Shown one piece after another: positions 18,302-25,995 of a DNA stretch of 64,000 bases. Position numbers and translations under genes: made by a program. The stretch spans positions 575,491 to 639,490 of the forward strand of contig NZ_FOIS01000003.1 of assembly GCF_900110455.1 (NCBI RefSeq), written 5' to 3'. The notes below the pieces were generated by a model. That model did not search any database, was not told where the DNA came from, and saw nothing but the letters and a program-made list of their open reading frames with translations. The DNA comes from Natrinema salifodinae. Its GTDB lineage: Archaea > Halobacteriota > Halobacteria > Halobacteriales > Natrialbaceae. The stretch's first letter is position 1; each line of letters opens with the position of its first letter.

Positions 18302-18708
18302 GCGAGGAACGCGCACACTCGGACACGAACGCGGACGCAGCGGACGGCGGGGTCGTCGACACCGCCGCGTTCTGGGTCTCTGCGATCGCAGGTGTCGCCG
18401 CCGCTGTCGGCGGCGTCTGGCTCTTCCAGGGCCCGGTCTACCAGACCGTTCTGCGAGTCAGGCCGACGGTCGCCGGCGGCGGCGTTGGCTCCGGCTGGGT
18501 CGCCGGCAACACCGAGCCGCTCATCAACGCGTTGCTCACCGTAATCCACTTCGCCGACGTGATCATGGGGATCTTCATCATCCTGATGGTCGTGATCCAC
18601 TGGGCGGCGTTCCGACGGCTCGCCGACCGAATGCAGCCGCCGGCCAGCGCCGGGACCAGCGCGGACCGCGACGCCGAGGTCGCGACCGACGGAGGTGAGT
18701 CCCGATGA
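18298..18708 (+). CDS. small two-helix membrane protein of the formate dehydrogenase operon
   Basis: 136 residues. The ATG overlaps the beta-subunit stop (ATGA), and its own stop overlaps the cytochrome start, so all three are translationally coupled. Hydrophobic segments span about residues 20-45 and 68-100; the second carries two His (VIHFADVIMG...VIHWAAF). The acidic N-terminus should be cytoplasmic or external depending on topology. It has no recognisable family name. By position it is likely a membrane-anchor or assembly subunit that takes over the role of FdnH's missing C-terminal helix. Confidence 0.75.
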   Translation: MSEERAHSDTNADAADGGVVDTAAFWVSAIAGVAAAVGGVWLFQGPVYQTVLRVRPTVAGGGVGSGWVAGNTEPLINALLTVIHFADVIMGIFIILMVVIHWAAFRRLADRMQPPASAGTSADRDAEVATDGGESR

Positions 18709-19751
18709 CGAACCTCGATCACGGGAAGTTTTCCCGGGTGACCACCGTCTTCCACTCGTTGCTCGCGCTGACGGTGTTCTTCCTGTTCTTTACGGGATAC
18801 TCCATCGCCTTCAACGCCGAGCTATGGTGGCTCGTCGAGCTGATGGGCGGGAACATCTGGGTGCTGACCGTCCACCGCCTGGCCGGCTTCATGCTGATCG
18901 TGTTGACGGTCTTCTGGGTGCTGTACATGCTGTTGCGCCCGTCGAGCCGCTCGAACTTCGGCGACGTCCTGCCGGACCTCAAGAAGGATCTGGCCGCGTT
19001 CATCCAGGACGTCAAGTTCGCGCTTGGCTACGCCGACGAGCGCCACCCCAACGCCAAGCAGTTCGCCGGCTACAAGGCCGACGAGGTGCCGCTGCTGTCG
19101 TACGTCGGGAAGGGTGTCATCGCCATCTTCACCGTCGAGCTGGTCCTGCTGATGATCTCGGGCCTGCTCATCTGGCAGAAGACCTGGCTGATGACGTTCT
19201 ACAACACGCAGTCGGTCGTCATGGGCTTCGTCGCCTTCCACGGGCTGCTAGGCGTCATCATGTTCATGGGCGTGATGTTCCACACCTTCGAACACGCCTG
19301 CCATCCCGCCTTCTACCCGGTGGAGATGAAGGCGTTCCTCCCGAAGGAGTCGACGCCGAACTTCCACGGTGATCCCGACGAGCACGAAACGACCGGGATC
19401 GAGAACCTCCGGCTCAAGCCGACCTGGAAGTGGGCGACGAACATCTTCGGCGCGATGGTCATCGTCGGCATCGCCGGCGTCCTCGCGGGCAGCATGACCT
19501 ACGGCGGCTACCCGGTCCCCGACACGCTGGTGTTCAACGAGGGGAACATCTTCCGGACGATCGCCATCAACATCGGCGTCCTGGTCCTGTTCATCGGGCT
19601 CGCGCTCTCGATGTACGGGAACATCCTCCGGATCCGGTACGAGCGCCAACTCCGCGAACGGAGCGACGAGCGCGAGCCGGCCGACCAGGCCGACCCCGAA
19701 CCCGACGCCGAGAAGATCGCCGCCGACGGCGGCCAGGCGACCGACGAGTAG
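18705..19751 (+). CDS. formate dehydrogenase cytochrome b (gamma) subunit
   Basis: 348-residue di-haem cytochrome b of the FdnI/FdoI type that hands electrons to quinone. Four to five transmembrane helices carry candidate haem ligands: HSLLALTVFFLFFTGYS, VHRLAGFMLIV, and FHGLLGVIMFMGVMFHTFEHAC. The C-terminus adds a further hydrophobic helix (TIAINIGVLVLFIGLALSMYGN) and an acidic tail. It is the last gene of the operon; the following 338 bp hold hairpins rather than a gene. Confidence 0.88.
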   Translation: MTNLDHGKFSRVTTVFHSLLALTVFFLFFTGYSIAFNAELWWLVELMGGNIWVLTVHRLAGFMLIVLTVFWVLYMLLRPSSRSNFGDVLPDLKKDLAAFIQDVKFALGYADERHPNAKQFAGYKADEVPLLSYVGKGVIAIFTVELVLLMISGLLIWQKTWLMTFYNTQSVVMGFVAFHGLLGVIMFMGVMFHTFEHACHPAFYPVEMKAFLPKESTPNFHGDPDEHETTGIENLRLKPTWKWATNIFGAMVIVGIAGVLAGSMTYGGYPVPDTLVFNEGNIFRTIAINIGVLVLFIGLALSMYGNILRIRYERQLRERSDEREPADQADPEPDAEKIAADGGQATDE

Positions 19752-20089
19752 TCGGTTGCTGACCCTGATCGCCGACGGCTGACCGAGCCGCCGTCCGCCG
19801 ACGTTCGGACGGTCGTATTCTCACCGTTTCGATCCGTTTTCGCGTTCGTTCCGCGATTCGCCTGCTCCTTCGAGTAGGAGCGAGTATCGTCCCATATCAC
19901 TGCATTCGACGGGATAGCGCTCGGGAACGCTATCGTCCCGGACCCGTCGCTACCGATCGCATATCGTCGAGAGCGTGCCACGAAAACCCGAGAGGGGCCC
20001 GAACCGCGCGTCTCGTCGGTACCGGGGAACCGAAATCGGGACCCGCCGAGGAACTGAGAGCGACCCTCCCCGACCGCGACCGTCGGACG
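19752..20089. other. gene-free intergenic region with two inverted repeats after the fdh operon
   Basis: No gene could be supported. Two small inverted repeats are present: GCTCCT-6 nt-AGGAGC at 19864-19881, and GATAGCG-8 nt-CGCTATC at 19913-19934. Either could form an RNA hairpin at the 3' end of the formate dehydrogenase transcript, or mark a small RNA. Neither is followed by a clear T-run. Confidence 0.4.
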
Positions 20090-20488
20090 TCAGGAGAGCA
20101 GTTCCGCGCTCTCCGAGGACAGTTCGACCGTGACGTCCTGCCTGGTCTGGTCGGCGATCTGGTCGATGTTCCGCGTCAGTACTTCGAGGACGTCGTCGGG
20201 ATCCGGATACACCAGCATGTTGCCGTCGGCGTCCTCCATGACGAGCTGGGTGTCGTTCATCTGGATCTGGTCCTGTTCGATGCTCGCGACGTAGACCGTC
20301 AGGGCCTCGGCACCGCCGTTGTCCCCCTCCTCGACCATCGAAACGTACAGCGAGTCGATCCCGATGAGGTCTTTGTACTCCCGGATCCGCCGAGCGCAGG
20401 CGACCATGTCCTTCGTAATCGCCGTCTTCCGGGGATTGCCGTGCTCGCCGTTGTAACAGTGCTTGCAGACCCGCAGTTCCATCCGCAT
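20090..20488 (-). CDS. uncharacterised haloarchaeal protein with CxxC motif (132 aa)
   Basis: Begins MRMELRVCKHCYNGEHGNPR, with a CxxC that may bind zinc, and has an acidic C-terminal half rich in Asp, Gln and Glu (YPDPDDVLEVLTRNIDQIADQ). No longer domain is recognised. An upstream in-frame extension exists, but the start at 20488 is preferred because a TATA box (CGATTATAATACG, 20511-20523) lies about 28 bp before it. Divergent from the small membrane-protein gene at 20596. Confidence 0.68.
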   Translation of the reverse strand: MRMELRVCKHCYNGEHGNPRKTAITKDMVACARRIREYKDLIGIDSLYVSMVEEGDNGGAEALTVYVASIEQDQIQMNDTQLVMEDADGNMLVYPDPDDVLEVLTRNIDQIADQTRQDVTVELSSESAELLS

Positions 20489-20510
20489 GGTAGTCGACCT
20501 AGCAAACGAG

Positions 20511-20523
20511 CGTATTATAATCG
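20511..20523 (-). promoter_or_regulatory. TATA box of the CxxC-protein gene
   Basis: CGATTATAATACG on the minus strand sits about 28 bp upstream of the start at 20488, an archetypal archaeal TATA position for a leaderless mRNA. Confidence 0.65.
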
Positions 20524-20595
20524 TTCGGTCGCAGGGTCGCAGCGCCGCGCCGGAAACTCCCAAGCTTTAGTAGGAAATACCCACAGTATCCGGAT

Positions 20596-20772
20596 ATGGC
20601 ATCCTATCTGGCATACAGCGCACTCGTCATACTCTCGCTGATCGGCTGTATGGTCGCGCTGGTGGCGACGACGAAAGACACCGCTGGCGGCTTCGGCACG
20701 AAAGGCGACGCGGTCCTCGCGGCCGTCGTTCTCGGATTCGCGATCGCGACGATCGGAACCTCGGTCTTCTAA
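20596..20772 (+). CDS. small two-helix membrane protein (58 aa)
   Basis: A short gene starting MASYLAYSALVILSL and ending IGTSVF. Two transmembrane helices (about 4-24 and 39-56) are joined by a short loop with Lys and Asp residues. A TATA-like CTTTAGTA at 20565-20572 lies about 28 bp upstream of the ATG, supporting a leaderless transcript. The gene is divergent from the CxxC-protein gene. Function is unknown. Confidence 0.65.
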   Translation: MASYLAYSALVILSLIGCMVALVATTKDTAGGFGTKGDAVLAAVVLGFAIATIGTSVF

Positions 20773-21027
20773 GCCGAAGCCGGCGGACTACGGCGAGTCG
20801 AACCCGCGCTCCGAGCGTAGGGTGGAAGGCGGCTCTCTGTTGGAATCGGCATCGAAACGAGACCCGAGATGCTCCACGGATTCTTCTCTGCGCGGCTGAT
20901 TGAGTTGCGGATGGGTATGCCCCCGTCGATACGACGGCGACAGCGTCACCGGGTCGGCGACATCGCCGACGATACCAGTTGTCCGCGCCGTCGCGAGCGG
21001 CGTCGGCCATACCCGCCGCTGACCGAC

Positions 21028-22179
21028 TCAGAGGTCGAACTTCGCGGCCGCCGTCTCCATGTCCTTATCGCCCCGCCCCGAGAGGTTCACGAGGATCGTG
21101 TCGTGTTCGCCAGCTTCGGTCAGTTCGATCGCGCGGGCGACCGCGTGGCTGGACTCCAGCGCGGGGACGATCCCCTCGGTTTCGCTCAGTTCGCGGAAGG
21201 CCGCCAGCGCCGCGTCGTCGGTGATCGCCTGGTACTCGCAGCGACCGACGGCGCGGAACATAGCGTGTTCGGGACCGACGCCGGGGTAGTCCAGGCCCGC
21301 GGAGACGGAGTGGACGTCGACGTCGTCGTCGATGACCCGCGTCTTCATCCCGTGGATTACGTCGTCTTTGCCCGCCGCGAGCGGGGCGGCGTGGCGGTTC
21401 GAGTCGGCGCCTTCCCCGCCGCCTTCGGCGCCGTAGAAGTCGACCTCGTCGTCGCGGAACGCATGGAAGAGTCCGATCGCGTTCGAGCCGCCGCCGACGC
21501 AGGCGACCGCCGCGTCGGGCAGGTCGCCGGTACGCTCGCGGATCTGCTCGCGAGCCTCCTCGCCGATGACGCTCTGGAAGTCCCGGACCATCCGCGGGAA
21601 CGGATCGGGACCGACGACGCTACCAACCAGGTAATGGGTGTCCTCGACGTTCTCGGCGAAGTCCTCTAGCGCGGCGTCGACGGCGTCGGCCAGGCCCTCG
21701 CCACCGCGGGTGACCTCGTTGACCTCGGCGCCCATCAGCCGCATCCGGAAGACGTTCATCGCCTGGCGCTCGGCGTCTTTCTGCCCCATGTAGATCTCCG
21801 TGTCGAGGTCGAGCAGGGCCCCGACCATCGCGGTCGCGGTGCCGTGCTGACCAGCGCCGGTCTCCGCGATGAGTCGGTCGCGGCCGGCCTGCTTGGCCAG
21901 CAGCGCCTGGCCGAGGCAGTTGTTGATCTTGTGGGCGCCGCCGTGGAGCAGGTCCTCGCGTTTGAGGTAGATGTCGGCGCCGTAGCGATCGCTCAGGTTG
22001 CGCGCGTAGTACAGCGGCGTCGGGCGGCCGGCGAACTCCTCGAGCAGGTCGCGCAGTTCGGTTCTGAATTCCTCGGTGTCGGCCACGTCGTCGTAGGCCG
22101 CCGCCAACTGGTCCAGCGGCTCGCGAAGCGGTTCCGGCACGTGTCGCCCGCCGTACCCCTCGAACTCTCCGTTAGACAT
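21028..22179 (-). CDS. trpB: tryptophan synthase beta chain (orphan)
   Basis: PLP-dependent enzyme joining indole and serine to give tryptophan. 383 residues with the lysine motif HKINNCLGQALLAK, the glutamate region ETGAGQHGTATA, the phosphate loop GGGSNAIG and a C-terminal LVNLSGRGDKD. It fits the TrpB1 length class rather than the longer TrpB2. ATG at 22179 is preferred over a GTG at 22200. Neither trpA nor trpC is adjacent, in contrast to the usual trpCBA order in haloarchaea, so this copy may be a second beta chain that acts alone or with a distant partner. Confidence 0.93.
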   Translation of the reverse strand: MSNGEFEGYGGRHVPEPLREPLDQLAAAYDDVADTEEFRTELRDLLEEFAGRPTPLYYARNLSDRYGADIYLKREDLLHGGAHKINNCLGQALLAKQAGRDRLIAETGAGQHGTATAMVGALLDLDTEIYMGQKDAERQAMNVFRMRLMGAEVNEVTRGGEGLADAVDAALEDFAENVEDTHYLVGSVVGPDPFPRMVRDFQSVIGEEAREQIRERTGDLPDAAVACVGGGSNAIGLFHAFRDDEVDFYGAEGGGEGADSNRHAAPLAAGKDDVIHGMKTRVIDDDVDVHSVSAGLDYPGVGPEHAMFRAVGRCEYQAITDDAALAAFRELSETEGIVPALESSHAVARAIELTEAGEHDTILVNLSGRGDKDMETAAAKFDL

Positions 22180-22319
22180 ACGCCGGTGGATAGCGCTCAC
22201 ACCCTGAAATAGGTTCGGTGCGGTCGCCCGCGGAGGCGTCCCGGACGCCGCGAGCGTCGGCGGCCGGAACCGTCAACGGCAGGCCCGGACGCTACCCGTT
22301 CGGGCGGTCGAATGCCGAT

Positions 22320-22664
22320 ATGGCAGACGAGACGTCCGATCGCGAGCGCGATCACGATCCCGACGACCATCTGAAGCGGGTCCGCGAAGGGCTCCAGCAG
22401 GCAACCGACACCGCGGACCGGACGGTCGAGTCGCAACTAAACTCGATCACCGCGGGCGTGTTCGAGGAACAGGAGGGTCACCTAACCCAGCCCGACCCGG
22501 GACCGAAGCGGGATCGGATCGCCGAAGTCGCCGAGAAACTCGACGGCCTAGCGGACCAGGCCACCGGCGAGACGCGCGACCACATTCTGACCGCGCGCGA
22601 GCACTGTCGGGCGTATCTGGCGGAAGGCGGGGGTGACGAACAGCCGCGGAACGAAAGCGAGTGA
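22320..22664 (+). CDS. uncharacterised acidic haloarchaeal protein
   Basis: 114 residues, strongly acidic, with no membrane segment. Predicted helical throughout, with a conserved-looking central segment QQATDTADRTVESQLNSI and REHCRAYLAEGG near the end. The start at ATG 22320 is chosen because the longer open frame upstream is Arg/Ala-rich and noncoding-like. It converges with nuoCD 56 bp away. Function unknown; proteins of this shape are common in haloarchaea. Confidence 0.65.
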   Translation: MADETSDRERDHDPDDHLKRVREGLQQATDTADRTVESQLNSITAGVFEEQEGHLTQPDPGPKRDRIAEVAEKLDGLADQATGETRDHILTAREHCRAYLAEGGGDEQPRNESE

Positions 22665-22720
22665 GCGGGGCGGGCGGTTCGGTCGGGGAAAGGCGGGATG
22701 GAGTCGACGCTCGGCGACGC

Positions 22721-24412
22721 TCAGCGATCGACGCTGCCAAGCACGATGTCTAAGCTGCCGAGCGACGCGATCAGGTCCGCGACGTACTCGCCCTCGGCCA
22801 TCTCGGGCAGCGCCGAGAGGTTGTGGAAGCAGGGGCTGCGAATCTTGAACCGGGCCGGCGAGTTCGAGCCGTCCGCGCGGATGTAGATCCCGAGTTCGCC
22901 CTTCGCGCTCTCGACGGCGCGGTAGGTCTCGGTCCCCGGGTCGGGCTTGAGCGTCCGCGGGACGTTGCTCTGGACCGTCCGGTCGTCCTCGGGCCAGTCC
23001 TCGACGAGGTCCAGACACTGCTCGATGATCTTCGCGGACTCCTCGATCTCGTGCATCCGGACGAGCATCCGCGCGTGGTTGTCGCAGCCCTCCTCGGTGA
23101 CGACGTTCCAGTCGAGGTGCTCGTAGTAGCCGTAGGGGTCGTCGCGGCGGAGGTCGTAGTCGATCCCGGAGCCGCGGGCGACCGGCCCTGTACAGCCGTA
23201 GTTTTTAGCGACCGCCGGCGCTATGAAGCCGGTGTCGATCGTCCGCTTCTGGAAGATCTCGTTGCCCGTGATCAGGGCGTGGTACTCGTCCATCTTCGCG
23301 GGGAGGGCGTCGAGGAAGTCCCGACACTTCTCGATGAACTCCTCGCGGGGCTCGGGCAGGTCCCACGAGATTCCGCCCAGCCGGAAGTAGTAGAACATCA
23401 TCCGCTGGCCGGTCAGGTCCTCTAAGATGTCCTGGATGACCTCCCGGTCGCGGAAGGCGTACTGGAAGATAGCGGTGAAGTCGCCGAAGACGTCGAGCGC
23501 GAAGGTTCCGAGCGCGAGGAAGTGGCCGAGCATCCGGCCGAACTCGGTCGACATCGTCCGCAGAACCTGGGCGTATTCGGGAACTTCGATGTCGGCGATG
23601 TCTTCGATCGCGCGGGCGACAGCCCACTCGTTAGGGAGGTTCGCCGTGTAGTCCCAGCGGTTCGAGTACGGGATGATCTGGTGGCGGTAGGTGCCCTGCT
23701 GGCACATCTGCTCCTCGCAGCGGTGGAGGTAGCCGACGTCGGGCTCGACGTCTTCGACCGTCTCCCCGTCCAACACCGTCTCGAGGTGGAGGACGCCGTG
23801 GGTCGCCGGGTGGTGGGGCCCGATGTTGATCATCATCGTCTCCGACTCGGGGGTACGGTGGCTCTGTTCGAGCGGGTTCGCGTGTTTCGTATACTGGACG
23901 ACCTGGGGCTTGTTCTGGTCGTAATCGAGCGAGAGGGGGTGCCCCTGCCATGACTCGGGGAGGAGGATTCGGGTGAGGTTTGGGTGGCCTTCGTATTCGA
24001 TGCCGACCAGATCGTAGGCCTCGCGCTCGTGCCAGTCGGCCGTCCGGAAGACGGGTTCGGCGCTCTCGCAGACGGGATCGGCCGTCGGCAGCGGGACGAC
24101 CAGCGTCACCTCGTGGGTCCGCCGGTCGTATTTCGTCATGTGGATGATCGACTCGTAGCGGTCCTCGTACTGCTGGGGCGTGATACACGAGAGGTGGTCG
24201 AACCCCGCCTCGTCGCGCAGCAGGCGCAACACCTCTTGAACGTCGTCGGGTCGAATCACGAAGGCGGGCGCGTTCTTGTGATCGTCCCGCCCGATCGCGT
24301 ACTCATCGAGCAGGGCCTCGAGTGCGGCCTCGTTGACGCCCTCCTCGCGGCGGTGGTCGTACTCCGGATCGATGCGCTCGTGTTCGGGCTCGGGCTCCGT
24401 TGTCTCACTCAT
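22721..24412 (-). CDS. nuoCD: NADH-quinone oxidoreductase subunit C/D fusion (orphan)
   Basis: 563-residue fusion of NuoC (about residues 1-185: FDHLSCITPQQYEDRYE, WHEREAYDLVGIEYEGHPNLTRIL) and NuoD (about 190-563: GPHHPATHGVLHLETVLDGE, EQMCQQGTYRHQI, LGSVDR end). In haloarchaeal complex I this subunit forms part of the quinone-site arm together with NuoB. The usual haloarchaeal order is nuoA-B-CD-H-I-J-K-L-M-N, but none of these are present here. Upstream is a decayed region and downstream a convergent gene. It may be a displaced, duplicated or differently used copy. Confidence 0.92.
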   Translation of the reverse strand: MSETTEPEPEHERIDPEYDHRREEGVNEAALEALLDEYAIGRDDHKNAPAFVIRPDDVQEVLRLLRDEAGFDHLSCITPQQYEDRYESIIHMTKYDRRTHEVTLVVPLPTADPVCESAEPVFRTADWHEREAYDLVGIEYEGHPNLTRILLPESWQGHPLSLDYDQNKPQVVQYTKHANPLEQSHRTPESETMMINIGPHHPATHGVLHLETVLDGETVEDVEPDVGYLHRCEEQMCQQGTYRHQIIPYSNRWDYTANLPNEWAVARAIEDIADIEVPEYAQVLRTMSTEFGRMLGHFLALGTFALDVFGDFTAIFQYAFRDREVIQDILEDLTGQRMMFYYFRLGGISWDLPEPREEFIEKCRDFLDALPAKMDEYHALITGNEIFQKRTIDTGFIAPAVAKNYGCTGPVARGSGIDYDLRRDDPYGYYEHLDWNVVTEEGCDNHARMLVRMHEIEESAKIIEQCLDLVEDWPEDDRTVQSNVPRTLKPDPGTETYRAVESAKGELGIYIRADGSNSPARFKIRSPCFHNLSALPEMAEGEYVADLIASLGSLDIVLGSVDR

Positions 24413-24502
24413 AGGGGTCCCCTCGACGCGCCGACGACGGCGGTCGCTTCCAGAGGCTACACTTGACGGGGAAATGAGGGTTTTGTCGGGTTACAGTGAC
24501 CC

Positions 24503-24635
24503 TCTATCGAGCGGGAACATTACGGATGTCACAGGTGAACGCCTTCGCGTCGGTCGCTTCGGCAGCGTTCGCGCCCGTATGGATGCGGCCGTCCGAGAAG
24601 TTACGCACATCCGGTTTTCGAGCACGCTGGATGTC
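24503..24635 (-). pseudogene. fragment of a DUF4157-domain gene
   Basis: Minus-strand reading gives DIQRARKPDVRNF followed by RIHTGANAAEATDAKAFTCD, then eight more codons and a TAG. This matches the intact DUF4157 protein encoded at 25996-27198 (PIQRALEERLDADFSNVYIHTGTKAAEAADAIDAKAFTCG). No start codon or zinc motif HExxH remains, so the fragment ends before the catalytic region. It is a remnant of a second copy, lying about 1.4 kb downstream of the intact gene. Confidence 0.75.
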
Positions 24636-24884
24636 GCCCGCAGCGATACCCGAACGGGTTCGGATCTCAATCAACTATCTACGCTGGGCAGCGCGTACGC
24701 AACGTCCGACTGGTCTAGCGAGACGGGTCGTGGTTCCATCTGGCTGGAACTGGGACGGCCGACACTGCCGCTTTGGCACCGCCCGTGGATCGCCGCCTCC
24801 TCGACGAGTACAGTAACTTGTTCGGAGCCAGGTCGCATACCGAGACGGCAGCTGCTCCCATCGAAGTTGTCGCCTGGAGACCGA
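24636..24884. other. noncoding or decayed sequence between two gene fragments
   Basis: No intact gene could be supported in this 249-bp stretch. Short open frames exist on both strands but show no recognisable domain. It lies between two fragments of the neighbouring module and may hold scrambled remnants of it. Confidence 0.4.
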
Positions 24885-25025
24885 TCATCGATAGCCCGGG
24901 ATCGAGCTATTACAGTCGTGATAATCCTCGTAGCAGTCGAAGTGGCGGTACTTTTCGACGAAGTCGTAGTCACCAGACCCGAGCATACGGAACGGCTCGG
25001 GCGGGTCCGCACTCATCCCCATGTG
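24885..25025 (-). pseudogene. C-terminal fragment of a paralogue of the DUF4157 partner gene
   Basis: Minus-strand translation starts HMGMSADPPEPFRMLGSGD, continues YDFVEKYRHF and ends at a TGA (24885-24887). It aligns with the C-terminus of the intact neighbour (MGLEPPEPFQILGYGDFEAAEQYNR). It begins right after the stop codon of that gene, a junction expected from tandem duplication or cassette replacement. No start codon suited to expression is visible. Confidence 0.72.
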
Positions 25026-25027
25026 GT

Positions 25028-25993
25028 TTAAATGAAGGCTGTTTTCTCCGTTGGATCGATATAATTCGGATACATCTCGAGTCGGTTGTATTGCTCTGCG
25101 GCTTCGAAATCACCGTATCCGAGGATCTGGAACGGTTCCGGGGGTTCGAGCCCCATTCGGATGAAACAGTCACGGACCTGGCATGCCAGATTGTGGTTGA
25201 GATAGTCTCGAAACTCGTCGAACGTGGCGATGTCCATTACGGGCAGTTCGATGCGCGTATCGGGTTCACGGTCGAACGGTTCCACAGATTCGGTGACGTG
25301 TTCTTCGCCAGCGTCGTCGATGTACGCCATGTGTACCGATGAGACGCCACCGAGCTGGAGTCCATCCGAGAGGCTTACGTTCTCATCGGCGGCGAGTTCC
25401 ATAAGCTCCTGAGAGAACCGTTCCCACGTTTCGAGATCAGTTGTCGTCGGCTCCTCGAGCGACCGTGTCTCGATTGGCGTTTCGGTGAGATCCAGGCCGT
25501 ATCGACCGGCCAAATTTTCGGCCTCCTCGTGGAGAGCAGTTTCGAGGGGATCGAGACCGAGATAGACGTGCTTGCGGTAGAGAACTGATTCGGAACTCGA
25601 GGCCGCCGATGGAACGTCGATCACGCGGTCGACGGTCGCATCCTCGTAACTCCGGAGTTGCTGGTAGAGATCGCCGAAGTACTGCTCGAACGCCGACTCA
25701 GAGAGCCCAGCGATGGCGATGCGAACGGCATTGAGTCGCTCTGGATGGATACGCGGAGGGACCGTATCGTAGCCACGCTCGAGATAGACGTAATATTGGG
25801 CGAAGCGGCGCGCTTGCTCATTGAACTCGTTTTCTTTTGGAGTTCTAGATATTGCTTTGTCATCATATTCGTTACATTGATGAAACTTGATCTGGCCGTC
25901 GAACTCCATTTCGATTCGATGTTTTTCCCCATTGTTGTCTATTACATGAAGTCCAACTCGATGATCGTCTTCGCCAGTGATTTTTGCCTTCAT
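25028..25993 (-). CDS. uncharacterised partner protein of the DUF4157 gene
   Basis: 321 residues with no recognised domain. The N-terminal half is polar and helical (DKAISRTPKENEFNEQARRFAQYYVYLERGYD); the C-terminal part has the motif PPEPFQILGYGDFEAAEQYNR. The start codon lies two bases beyond the DUF4157 gene's stop (TAA, then two bases, then ATG), so both are co-translated. The AT content around 25.8-26.1 kb is unusually high for this window, suggesting acquired DNA. Possible roles are immunity factor, cargo or chaperone. The latter half of its C-terminus recurs as a decayed fragment just downstream. Confidence 0.7.
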   Translation of the reverse strand: MKAKITGEDDHRVGLHVIDNNGEKHRIEMEFDGQIKFHQCNEYDDKAISRTPKENEFNEQARRFAQYYVYLERGYDTVPPRIHPERLNAVRIAIAGLSESAFEQYFGDLYQQLRSYEDATVDRVIDVPSAASSSESVLYRKHVYLGLDPLETALHEEAENLAGRYGLDLTETPIETRSLEEPTTTDLETWERFSQELMELAADENVSLSDGLQLGGVSSVHMAYIDDAGEEHVTESVEPFDREPDTRIELPVMDIATFDEFRDYLNHNLACQVRDCFIRMGLEPPEPFQILGYGDFEAAEQYNRLEMYPNYIDPTEKTAFI

Positions 25994-25995
25994 AA

